From Phytoseiulus persimilis (taxonomy: Eukaryota; Arthropoda; Arachnida; Mesostigmata; Phytoseiidae), in the NCBI GenBank assembly GCA_037576195.1, contig CM075103.1, positions 32,014,723 to 32,078,722 on the forward strand: a DNA stretch of 64,000 nucleotides, given 5' to 3'. A program made the position numbers and the translations under genes. Positions within the stretch are counted from its first letter, which is position 1. Each line of letters starts with the position of its first letter. Positions 1 through 10,080 of this stretch are shown piece after piece. A model generated the notes under the pieces. That model saw nothing but the letters and a program-made list of their open reading frames with translations, did not search any database and was not told where the DNA came from.

Positions 1-593
1 TTTATTTTCTTCCGCAATGCGGGACCTGGGGACCGAGGGAGCTTGCTTTTGAATCCATTCATTTTTCGACCCGGTATGACCCCTGTGTGGCTCTGGCGCT
101 GCTCGACCTCTGATTCGATGCTCGACGCTCGTCGGGAGACTCAAGGAAATAGTTTTCTCACACTCCTTCAAACATATCTCCTAGTGTTCCGAGGGGGCGG
201 GGGTGTTCCTAATAAACCGATTCATGTTGGCAACCAGCTGAGTCAACGCGGAAAGCTTGCTGCGTCATCGGTTTGAAAGAGCGCGTGTCAAGAGAGAGAG
301 AGCAAGTCGTTCGTGCAGCACGGTCAAAGGTTGCCGGCTCGGTTCCTGCAACGCGAGACGATTCCTCTCGTCACAGTCGATGGTCCCATCTTGAGCTCAA
401 TATCAAAACCGCCGTCCGTTGTCTCTTTTCCAATTCTCGCCAAGCTGATAAAGGAGATTTGTTTGAGAGAGCGTTCGACAGCTTCGCCACGAAGTCCTGA
501 CACGACAATTCAAAAAGATGGTCAATGGGAGCGCGACCGCGTTCGTGGTGAGTCGGGGCGACTGTGGAATCCCGAATCGTATTCCAGATCATC
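1..593. other. Upstream non-coding stretch
   Basis: No recognisable gene or repeat family. Open frames here are short and compositionally random. It contains a short GA microsatellite at about 290-303. The 3' part is the likely promoter and 5' UTR side of the lipase gene; no convincing TATA box was seen. Confidence 0.4.
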
Positions 594-3500
594 ATGGTGG
601 GCTCGGAGAAGTCTCGGGTTCGACCGTGGCTCGTGTGGACTTTCATAGTCGGCTGTCTCTCGATATCCGTAGTGAAGTGGAGTTACTCAAACGAGTTTGT
701 GCGCGAGTTCTTCGATGGAACGTTCCCACGCATTCACGATCCCGACGAGCATAAGGACATCGTGAGTTGCGAATCGGAAGTTTTTGGTGTTCTAGGTCGT
801 GCTTGAGAGAGAGAGAGAATCGTCCCTGAACGAGAGCGAACGTCGCACAACGAGCCTGTCATCGAATAGGCACCCAAATATTCCACTCACAGGCTCTTCC
901 CGGATCCCAGACCCATCCTGACGCTCTTGCCGAGTCGCCACGATTCGGCTCAATTGAATTAAAGCGAGCTCCTCCGACCTCACTCGTGGTGGGCGGGTCG
1001 TTTCTCACGATGTTCTCCCGACTCATCATACGGCTTTCGTTTCCAGGAAGCTCTCATAGTGACGCAAGGTTACGGCTTCTCGCGACACTATATAGTTACT
1101 TCGGACGGCTACTACATAGAGTTCCATCGACTATGGAAGCCGGAATCCAGAGACAGCTCTTTGTTGCCGGTTGTAATCGGAGCCCATCTCCTGGGAACCT
1201 CTAACAGCTACGTCATGGATCCAGCGGGAACAGGTTAGCAGACGGAAGATGTAGAAACTCCAATTAGACTCGATTTCCGATCTGTATCCGCGTGAAAGAG
1301 AACTGCTTGGCTCCCGTTCTGGGCCGTTTCTAGGACAAGTTCCGTGAGTTCCCGGATACGATTCAAGTGCGTTCAGTCGGAAGGAACCCCAGTCCAGATG
1401 AGTGAGCTCCCTGAATAACGTAGTTGTGAGCGAAACTCGTTTGAGGTGAGGGTCATTGTGACCGCTCTCATCTACCAAAGACCTTGGGGAGGTATCGCTC
1501 CATGGCGCCACGGGTGCCTCTCCCGGAGCGAGACGTATCTCATGAAGGCTGCCGAATGCGAAGAATGAGTTCTCGATTCCAAAGCGGGCTGGAATTCCGA
1601 CCCGTAAAGGCTGTCCGTATCGACCCCGGTCATTTCGACGATTTTCGGAGAGCCCCGTCTTGGCCGATTGTTTTCAGACAACTTTCCGTATCGGATGTTT
1701 GACGTCGCCGTTCTTTGTTCTCTTTCGAGTCTCAAGAGTTTATTGTTTTGTCCTGATGTCGTGGCTTCGTGACTCAACTTCCGTCCTATCTGACTTCACA
1801 GCGTTCGCGTACGCTGACGAAGGGTTCGATGTGTGGCTCCTGAACCATCGAGGTACTCGTTACGGCCGGAATCATTCAACTCTCGACCCCGAGAAAGACC
1901 ACTACGATTTCTATGAGTTTACCATTGTAGAATTAGCGTCCATAGATCTGGCTGAGCAACTGGACTACATTATCCGCGAAACAGGGCACGGCAAGGTATG
2001 ATCCTAGAAGAGCGATGAATTCCGAAAACGACGAGCTGACAAAATGGGCTCGTGATCGAGTTTAGCCTTCATCATGACTGCCGCAGGTGAATTTTGTTGG
2101 GGTTTCTCAAGGTGCAGCTTCCTTGTTCACGCTGCTGTCGAAGAGGCCCTCGTATAATGAGAAGATAGCGAAAGCTTCGAGCTACGGAGGGTTCCGCAGT
2201 TTCTGCTACAACACCGATCTACGATATTCGCTCGTCGCTCTGCCGTACGATATATTCGGCGTAAGTACGAAGTCAATCAAAAAGCTCAACATGGAGTCCA
2301 CGATCACAAATTTTCCTGTTTCCCGGCTGGTGCTGTTCCCGCAGCTTTGGAAAACGAGAGCGAAATACAGCAATATCAAAAGAGAATAATTTCTTCCCAG
2401 GATTACATCATGGATTATGTTACTGCGAGAATGATCTTCGATGTCGACATTTCTTTCTGTGCAAGATTCACCAAACTGTGCGAATTCTATGCCGTCAATC
2501 TGTTGGGCTTCGAATCTAACTACTACCTCAATACGGTGCGTTACGGGATTGTTATCTCTCCGCATATTTCCAGAGGACGATAATGTCGTGCAGTACGTAG
2601 AAGGACGATGAGATCAGTTTACTCGGACCGAGTCGAGACGCGACCAGTATGGCCCGATTGAGCGGATGACCATAGTATCTCACGGTTCCTACCCGCCAAT
2701 CGGACCGATCTAAAGTTGAGCTCGCCTCTTCAAACATCTCGGGATGATTGAGGATGAGGGTAGGAAACTCAACTCAAATCTGGGGGGAATTCATCGAGAT
2801 TTGCCTCAGGAAGTGGCAATGAATCGCATAAAGAGTTTCTCCCTCGATTGACGCGTTCGTCTGAGAGATTCGCGGGTTGTGGTTTGCTGGTCGGTCTGCG
2901 AAATTCCGGGTGGGAAGGAGGGAAAGTTGACGCGAGTCGATAGTGAAGAGAAAACGAGATTGCAGGGCCGCAGTTTGCTCGCATGGGATTGAGTTGTATG
3001 TGTAGGTGTGATTCGGGCAAAGTCCGAGAGGTTCTCAACACGTACGGGTTTTATTTAACGATCATCCTCGACCATCTCTCCGATTTTCATGCTCACTTTT
3101 CGCTCACTGCCGAACGGACGGAACTCATTGCCCTTTGACGGCAACGAAAGCGGTTTGACTCGACACAGGGATCGTTGGGAGATTACTATCCTCGAGCCTC
3201 GTTCCCTTTGCAGACAAGAATGGGCGTCTACGGGAAAAATTTCCCCGCGGGATCCTCGCTAAGGAACTTCTTGTGGTATGGCCAGGTGAGTATTTCGATC
3301 CTATTTTCTGAACGATTCCTAGTGGTCCCATCCAGAGCGTCTGTCGAGAACTCTCATCTCGACTACATTCAGAGCACGACGCCACTCGAATTCATCTTTC
3401 CGGGAACGCCGACAGAGCCTCCTTTCTAGAGTCATATCCGAACGAAACAGATTCTCAGGCATCTGCCGGATTCCAAGTACAAACGAAAAGATCAGATTCA

Positions 3501-4020
3501 AGTTCGCTATGCTTCGCAGAGCCGGCGATTCGGTTGCGACGGGAACATGAGAGAGTTCGATTACGACTACGGTTTGGTGACTCGCCTGATGATTAGGCTA
3601 GGCTTGAAGAGATCGAAAAATCTGGAAAAATACGGCTCTGTTGAGCCGCCCATCCTCGACCCGAAGAATATCAAGATCGATCTCAAGCTGTACTACAGCG
3701 ACGGCGATGTGCTGATCAGATTGAAGGTGAGTTTGCACCGAAAACCGTGGTTTTGAGCTGATTTTGATTCGATGAACGAAGTCCGCTCCGTGTCCACGAT
3801 CGACAGATCCGGTCAGCTTGCACTTTCCTTGTAGGAATCGCTGAAACTCCGTGAAGATCTGAACGTACCGGAAAGTAACTTCCACCGCATCCCCGATTGG
3901 CGCTTCTCGCACTTCAATTTCGTCATCAGATGCCGGCCGCATGCAATAGATGAGCACAGCATAAGTTTCTTCAAAGGGGTAGAAATTCCGTGGAGGCCCG
4001 AGTCGTCCGAGAGCGTGTGA
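594..4020 (+). CDS. Acid lipase (gastric/lysosomal lipase family), eight exons
   Basis: The predicted enzyme hydrolyses ester bonds of neutral lipids or sterol esters (AB-hydrolase fold, acid lipase family). Exons are 594-761, 1047-1233, 1802-1995, 2087-2260, 2401-2535, 3214-3285, 3451-3726 and 3835-4020. All introns are GT-AG, all phases agree, and they join to 463 codons plus TGA. Residues 1-35 form a hydrophobic signal or anchor segment. The family order then follows: the DGYYIEFHRL strand, GFDVWLLNHRGT, the nucleophile elbow GVSQG (Ser about 190), PAGSS, the acid in YYSDGD (Asp about 396) and the base in FSHFNF (His about 428). The family usually has HG in the oxyanion segment; here it reads GAHLLG. 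About 25 extra residues sit at the start of exon 7, so that border is the weakest part. The start is the first ATG in frame. The complete catalytic triad argues for a live gene. Secreted digestive versus lysosomal location cannot be decided. Confidence 0.88.
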
Positions 4021-6259
4021 GGCGGGACCCGTGATCCCCTCATCACCACCCACTGTATCTATATTGTAGATATCTTGTAGTTGGACAACCTCTCAGAACC
4101 TTTGCACCAATATCATCCCAGATCAGTGTACGCACCCCGCCGATGGATGGAATGTTCGAAAGGCGCAATAAGAGATTGAGATTGAATGTAAATTCTGGGT
4201 TCTCGAGAAAAATCGAACTAAAAATCTCTTCACCGTCAAATGTCTTCCACTTTCATCTTGAGCTGTCGGAAGACGCTACTTAGGTCTGTAGAGAATGGTG
4301 ATGTCGTAGCGTTGGGTTATCGTCGGATAAGGGCTCAAGGCGCGCGATGTTTCGAGCCGCTTGTTCCGCGCCCGGATGGACCAGTCTTCCTCCTACAGTG
4401 AGACTTGCGTATGTTATAGCCGGGATCAAGGTTTCAAAAACATGTCACATGATCCAATTTCAGGCTTTCCAAGAGTTTCCAGGGAAAATCAAGCCTGTGG
4501 GAGCGAACCGAAAATTGGATCAGATGACATGTTTTCGAAGCTTTGAGCCCAGCTATAAGATGTGCTATGCGGTATCTCGAATTGGCTCGTCTTTGGGTGA
4601 AGAGGAAGCATTTCGTGAGGGCTGAGAATCGAAACTTCCGAGGCCGATATCTCCGCTTGGCAGCGATCGAATCGCTCGATTTTTTTTTAACAGCTCGATT
4701 TCCGACAAACTCCAAGATTCCGGAGAGAAAACAGGCGATCATAATCTTAGTTTCGTCGGAATCGAAAAATCGCGATCTTCCGATCCTCGATCCTCTCAGT
4801 AAAACCGGTGTTGGCAGGCCATTTGTTGAACGAAATCGACAGCATCTGGAGGCTGACTGAATTCCGCGTATTTTGAGTATTTTGTCATCTCTCTGTGACT
4901 CCGGGGAGCGGAGTCATGAGCTGTCAAAGTTTAGCGCTCAGAACTTTTGCACGCACCCAATAGATGATCAGAAAACAGTAATGGGGAGGCAGATGTATGG
5001 AGGCCATACGACAGAGGTTCCTTTGTCTCAAATTTCGGACGGATTGTTTCTCATGATTCTGGTGAGCTATCCAAGATCTCTCACAAACCTCATTGGCACT
5101 GTTAATGGCGCAACTGCTTCTGAACGCTCCCCTCAGGCATCAGCGCATGTCGGTGTCGTAGAGTTCGGCGTTGTGGCCCGATTCAGCGCTAGACATAGAG
5201 ATATGTATCAGCTTGCGGGAGAGAATTTCCGGCGTTTCGAGATCCTGCAACCAAACAGTCCTCGATGGGATCACGAGCCGCTTCACTCCGCTATTCGGTG
5301 GATGTCAGCCGTGGGGTCCTCAATTTCGTCAAGAGTTCCTCCGCCGCCTGGGAATTCGAAGATCCTTCCGTGATCCTACAAATATGAACTGTTGATTGGT
5401 TCCATCAACTCGATGGAGAATAAGTTACAAATGAACACGAACCTCAAGAGTGGCTTCGTGATCATCAACGCAGTGGTTGAACTCGAGCGGGATTAAGACT
5501 CTCCCACGCTTCATGATGGGCGGCTGTCGAATTCCGCAAACTTAGATTTGTGACGTTAACCCGAAATTGTAGCCGAACTCCTTCATCTGGCCGTCACGGT
5601 CAGGGAAACCGTTCTGCTCTGGTTCTTACCGATTTTATCGGACACAGGAAAGTGACTTCAAGTATCCGACAGACTCTAGCCGGCCGGCATCAGGCTGTAC
5701 GCCATGGTGGTCCACCGCAGGGACGCGAGTCGCGATCGGGAACTTCGTTGACACGCCGAGCGTACGAATGCAAAACTCGGGCGGGGATCAGAGTTGCCTC
5801 TTGGAGACCTGCCGATCAATCGGCCTCCGAGCTGGAGCCTCCACACGTCACAGCATCCTTCGATTGTTCATTCAATAGTGTGTTTTTCTTGAACTCCATA
5901 GCAGTCATTCGGTGGAAATGAGCACGTCGGGGTCGGTAGGGTGTCTCGCCCAGAGGATATTCCTAGTTTTGTTTGTTTCTTAGTAAGATGGGCGTAATAG
6001 CGGCTCAAGTGTTGGGCACCCCAGTATCATCCTGGTCTCAAGATCCCATCTACAAATGCTTCCGTCTACAAGCGGCACTGCATGATAAGGAAGGAGGGTT
6101 GCAGGATGAGGATAGTTTTAAGTCGTGTGTGATCGACTGAATGTTTTCCCTCCTGATAATATCCTTCAGAGCCTTCGGCTCCGTCTCCATGCGCTCCATT
6201 TTCGGTCTCATGTGTCTCGGTCCTATTAGTGAGAACGCTCCTCGCCTTAACGGCGATCT
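4021..6259. other. Intergenic stretch with no assigned gene
   Basis: Apart from the inverted repeat at 4415-4557, nothing is assigned. A 166-codon plus-strand frame at 4873-5373 matches no family I recognise. On the minus strand around 5180-5300 a short frame reads like the W-x-x-D-L strand of a Cys-loop receptor ligand-binding domain, but stops flank it and splice sites do not fit. Confidence 0.35.
4415..4557. repeat. Near-perfect 46-bp inverted repeat (hairpin)
   Basis: The left arm 4415-4460 and right arm 4512-4557 are reverse complements with only a few mismatches. They start with TATAGC at both outer ends. A smaller nested pair (CAGGCTT at 4461, AAGCCTG at 4492) lies inside. The size and structure suit a miniature inverted-repeat element or a foldable transcript. 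No clear target-site duplication was identified. Confidence 0.7.
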
Positions 6260-6585
6260 CGAAGGTGAGTGCGTCTCCCCGATTTCCATCGAGATTTGAA
6301 ACGGATCGTAGATTCGATGAATTCCGGTGTAGAACATAATTCGTATCCCTTCCATGGAGAAATTCCGTCTCAGAATCACGGAAGAAGAATACATCAAATG
6401 ACATTCCGCGAACGGAGCAGGAGCGAACGAGAAGAGCGCTGTTCGAAGCCGCTTGGTTTATTGGAGTGCCACCGTTGTTCAGGACGCAGGTGAATACAAA
6501 ACATGGAGCTCAGGTTTGAGCTCGTTTTCGATCATTCATCAACGTCGCGAATGATCACAGCTGATTCGGCTCCGCCGTAAGCTCG
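6260..6585 (-). repeat. Dispersed repeat, copy 1, with conserved small reading frame
   Basis: This stretch aligns with 9538-9890 over about 320 bp, for example the shared cores GAATCACGGAAG, GGAGCAGGA and AGGTGAATAC. On the minus strand both copies keep a similar short peptide (MSFDVFFFRDSETEF here, MSLDEFSFRDSDTVF in copy 2). That suggests selection on a coding sequence, or a young shared ancestor. The family is not recognised. It is followed at 6634-6660 by a remnant of the 45-bp repeat unit. Confidence 0.65.
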
Positions 6586-6739
6586 CCGAGGATGTTCCGA
6601 ACGGTGTCCAAGGATGCCTTTCCTGGTTCTGACCGTACTTCGGAGATGATTCCGTGTCGATATTTTTTCTTCACGAGAGGTGTGGGAGAAACTTCGGGTC
6701 CCCTTCTTATCCTTTCCATCTACCGGACCGAAGTCGCGG

Positions 6740-6816
6740 AGCCCGTGGGCTGGGCTAGCGCATGCTGTCGAGCCGCCAGGTAGCGTACAGTACGAGGCTT
6801 GAGGGTTCGATTCTTG
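6740..6816 (+). repeat. tRNA-like SINE head (pol III A and B boxes)
   Basis: An A-box-like sequence at about 6745-6761 (GTGGGCTGGGCTAGCGC) is followed by a B-box at 6804-6813 (GGTTCGATTC). The spacing is slightly longer than in ordinary tRNA genes. The acceptor and anticodon stems do not pair properly, so this is read as a SINE head or tRNA pseudogene, not a functional tRNA. Confidence 0.5.
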
Positions 6817-6954
6817 TACGAAATCAAACCGGCGGCGAGCGCTGCGACTGCACGCCAGTCTCTACGTCCCTTGAGCATAAAGCTCACCAGCGTGGGCCCG
6901 TCCAGCGGCCGAAAACCATAACCGTCTCGGTCTGACCCCCTTCCTTGCACCTAA

Positions 6955-7050
6955 AAAGTATGGTCGGATCGATCTCGGGAGCACTCTCATGGAATCCCGG
7001 AAAGCTCGGCGGAATCGTCGCCGAAGTATGGTCGTTCGAAAGCCCTTGGC
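6955..7050 (+). repeat. 45-bp repeat unit, short plus-strand array
   Basis: Two degenerate units begin at about 6957 (AGTATGGTCGGATCGATC) and 7025 (AAGTATGGTCG). They match the plus-strand units at 55.2-55.4 kb and the reverse complement of those at 9.9 kb. The unit is 45 bp, or 15 codons. Confidence 0.5.
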
Positions 7051-7116
7051 ACCCCGCGACACCCCCGGCACCCTGGTGTGTCGTGACACCCAGTTTGACG
7101 ACCTCTGCTCAATCTA

Positions 7117-8690
7117 GGACTTTTCAGAGCCGACACGATCATATGACTAGGCTTTGCAACGGTTATTCAATCGCGGTTAATAACCGCAAATATTCACGCT
7201 TGCGGTTTCCAACCGCGATAACCGGGAGCGAATTGCGGTTATCACCGCATTTAACCGCGATTTCTCGAAACGTTACATTTTTTGAGAAAGCGTCGTGTCT
7301 GATAAGCGTCCCCTGGCTTGGGAAGTGGAGTTAGGCGCCAATAATTGTAGAGAAATGAATTGCTTTTGGAACTGTGACATCTTGTGTGATGACTCCCGTT
7401 AAATGAAGTTCGTACACGCTTTCGGCTAGAAATTATACCTGGACATATCACACACGAGGTGCAACCTCTCCATGTCCCCATGAGAAAGCCGCTCAAAGAC
7501 TCGATGAGCCAGCATTGGAGGCGGGAAGCTCAATCTTCCAGAGCTCTGCGCATCTGGTAGGATCAAGGAACGGACCAAAGCGGAAGTAGCTATTGTGTGG
7601 GTCGATGGAAGAATCGTGATGAAGTCACACCAGAAAACGAAGATCTCTCATGCACTGGTCGGAACCGAGAACACACGCCGCTTTGAAGACCGCAACGATG
7701 ATATCGAAGCCCGAAGCAGTAATTTGGAGTCAGACAAAAATTGGAAGGTAAATCCACATTTCAGAGTTTGCAACACTTCTCCGGCGGATCGTGAGGAGTT
7801 GAACCCGAAACTGCTGACAACATTCGTCGGACTGGAGGCTTCACAATACAAGATGACCTCTTTTGCATCAGGATAATTTTTCGAAGATCTCATGACTCGA
7901 AACGTTCAACCAATGTTTCCGGCCCCATCTGATCGAGGTCGAGGTAACAAACGATTCTTTATGAGATCTGTTTTGAGATCTTGTTGTAACCGTTGATAAC
8001 AATAGAAGCTTCTTTCTCATGGAAGAGGAGAAGCTTCCAGGAAATCATACTTAATTTTCTCTCATATAGGAAATTTCATTTTGAGAGGGATAGTAGGAGT
8101 TGTAGTGTCTTTCCTTCGTCTTCGGGTATGATTCGTTTCAATATGATCAGGCGTGAAAAACGATGGTATCGGTGTGGGATCTGGTCGGAATCACGTCTCC
8201 GGGCACTCTCCAATATAACCGCGGTTTTTTGCCCCAATCTTGCGGTTAATTGCCATTGCGGTTATCGGTCAAGTGAAACCGCGGCTATTTCGGAATGCGG
8301 TCATTCGCAAAGCCTGCATATGACCCTCATACACATTTGGACTTCACAAAGAGACTCCTTAACAGGATGCGAAGCCGATGGTCAAACGGTGAGCCCATCC
8401 AAGGCACCTGGACAAGAACACTCCTGAAAGATATCGAACTATGGTACAAAAGACAGCACGGAGAAGTCACGGACTATTTTCTGGCCAAAGCACTTCCAGG
8501 ACCCGGTCACTTCCAATCATACCTCCACAAAATGAACATCGAACTCAGCCCAATATGCGTTCATGGTATAGACGGGGTACACGACAAGCCGGAACACTCT
8601 ATCTTTCATCGCACCAAACTCACAGAGCACCGAGAACAACTTCAAAGTACGATCCAGGGTTTACTGGAAACATCGTCGACATCATGATCG
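7117..8690 (+). mobile_element. Non-LTR retroposon 3' fragment, split by a hAT insertion
   Basis: When 7148-8316 plus one target copy is removed, one frame runs from about 7117 to 8687. It reads as the C-terminal part of a Jockey/R1-type reverse-transcriptase polyprotein: the pattern R-x-x-x-x-W, then W-x-R-x-L-L-x-D-I-E-L-W, HGEVTDYFL and GHFQSYLH is typical of the region after the RT domain. A stop lies just upstream, so the copy is 5'-truncated in the usual way. The Cys-His tail is degraded. It is non-functional. Confidence 0.65.
7140..8324. mobile_element. Non-autonomous hAT transposon with 8-bp target duplication
   Basis: The element spans 7148-8316 (1,169 bp). It is flanked on both sides by the identical octamer CATATGAC (7140-7147 and 8317-8324), the hallmark target duplication of hAT elements. 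The ends are short inverted repeats: TAGGCTTTGC at left, and CAGGCTTTGC read inward from the right. Inside both ends lie clusters of GCGGTTA/TAACCGC motifs (7160-7265 and 8215-8300), the kind of subterminal repeats that hAT transposases bind. No transposase is encoded, so it must have been moved in trans. The perfect duplication argues for a fairly recent insertion. Confidence 0.9.
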
Positions 8691-9399
8691 TAAATATGCC
8701 GAATCGGATAGCAGGATCTGGGACCCTGGGACTAGGGTCTCTCGGACAATCAGCCGCAGAAAACTCTGATCCCGGAGCCTGACCCGCGGGGATAGGAGAA
8801 GGACTCGGGGACGCGAACAGAATGAACTGTTCTCATGTGAAGAGAAAATAGTCCATGCGACGTCTACAAGCGGGTTGTGCCGAAGTGGCACTCGCGGCGG
8901 ACCTCGGAAATTTCTGGAAAGCACTCATTTCCCCAACCTGTCCAGAGTGACTGCATCCCGGGTACAGAGAGGAACGTGAAAGCCAATAGGTTCTTGCATA
9001 GCAGACGCGAGCGATCGAAAGCGCCATGCCGATGATGATGGCGACCACCAACACTACTGACAACATGGTCGTCAGCGGGCCCGTCCGAGACTCCTCAACT
9101 TCGCGGCCATTGAGGGCGAACGAAGTTGGCTCGTTCCTCGGGCGTGCACATCCTCGCTGTGACGCCGTCCGTATCTCCGACACCTGTTCGGCATGTGCCA
9201 AAACTGATCTTCTCGTCCAAGAGTTGATTCTGATAGAGCCGTGTATCCCACACAGGCTGGGGCTTACCCTGCATCCCCGGCCGTAAGCTAGGACATCACG
9301 CCGGGGGCTGGGGCTCGGGCCGCCACAAGAACCTCTAGGAAGACAGGGCCGGTCACCATCGTCTCCTTGTAGCTGCCGAAATCGGATACGGGCTTACGT
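8691..9399. other. Repeat-flanking stretch with no assigned gene
   Basis: No gene recognised on either strand. GC-rich runs occur at 9240-9330. This may be the body of the SINE whose head lies at 9400-9492. Confidence 0.3.
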
Positions 9400-9492
9400 T
9401 CGGTTTCGAACCCGGGACCTCTCGAACGACGCAGCTGGTTGACACTTCAACGCGCACTTGCACCAAGAGCGCTAACCACTACACTACGCCGT
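9400..9492 (-). repeat. tRNA-like SINE head on the minus strand
   Basis: Read on the minus strand, 9469-9490 gives GGCGTAGTGTAGTGGTTAGC, close to a pol III A box with the D-arm of a tRNA. The segment 9402-9412 gives GGTTCGAAACC, close to a B box. About 60 bp separate them, longer than a normal tRNA body unless a long variable arm is present, and the stems pair poorly. It is best read as a tRNA-derived SINE or tRNA pseudogene. Confidence 0.55.
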
Positions 9493-9537
9493 CGGTCAGA
9501 GCGACTAGACCGTTCAGGAAGGAACGTCATGCGAGCG

Positions 9538-9890
9538 TCGAATCTGATCGTGTCCCCCCTGATTTCAACAACATTTGAAATAGGTTGTCGGTTGAAATGC
9601 TTCCGGTTATACAGCTTGATTCTTAACATTTTTTGGTGAAATACCGTATCCGAATCACGGAAGGAAAATTCATCGAGTGACATTTCTCGAATGGAGCAGG
9701 AACGGACGAATTGAGCGCTGCTCTGAAATCGAGCGACGCCATTCGGAACCGCTTCGCTCATGGGAGTTAGCACACCATTGTCCACGAAGCAGGTGAATAC
9801 GAAGCATGGAGTTCAGGTAATGAGCTAGTTCTCGGTCATTCATCAGCGTCGGGAATGAGTACGCCTGATCTCGTTCCGCCTGATCGGACG
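9538..9890 (-). repeat. Dispersed repeat, copy 2, with conserved small reading frame
   Basis: Partner of 6260-6585. The minus-strand frame at 9447-9785 keeps the FRDSDT core and the SN-x-x-x-x-RGD stretch also seen in copy 1. Directly upstream on the same strand (9836-10033) is a frame containing the 15-codon repeat, so repeat tract and FRDSDT domain may belong to one multi-copy gene or element. Confidence 0.65.
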
Positions 9891-9914
9891 CATTGCTTCC
9901 TATAATCCGCTTCG

Positions 9915-10045
9915 TCTGTCAGTTTGGTTTTGGTTTCGGAATCGATTTCACCATACTCGTCGGACTCTAAGGAGGTGGTTGCGGAATTTATCTGACCATA
10001 CTCTTCGGATTCAGGGAGGTGCTCACGGACCATACTTCGCTGGGT
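9915..10045 (-). repeat. 45-bp coding repeat array, minus strand
   Basis: About three units are visible; each contains the reverse complement of AGTATGGT and a GGAGGTG-like step. On the minus strand they translate to 15-residue repeats of the pattern S-E-E-Y-G-Q-I followed by x-x-T-x-S-L-E-S, in an open 65-codon frame (9836-10033). The same unit recurs at 6.96, 54.9 and 55.2 kb. Confidence 0.6.
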
Positions 10046-10080
10046 CTACGAAGGCGCTTCCGGCGTGGATCAGACCATCA

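Noticed and set aside
2536-3213. An additional lipase exon after 2571 (acceptor TTTCCAG)
   Set aside because: Joining it leads to a stop within a few codons, while skipping to the acceptor at 3213 restores the family motif PAGSS in phase.
5060-5400. Cys-loop receptor-like strand on the minus strand (RLVIPSRTVWLQDLE)
   Set aside because: A stop precedes it, no usable donor follows and no Cys-loop or transmembrane exon was found nearby.
9400-9492. Functional tRNA gene
   Set aside because: A and B boxes are present, but the acceptor, D and anticodon stems do not form a proper cloverleaf and the spacing is long.
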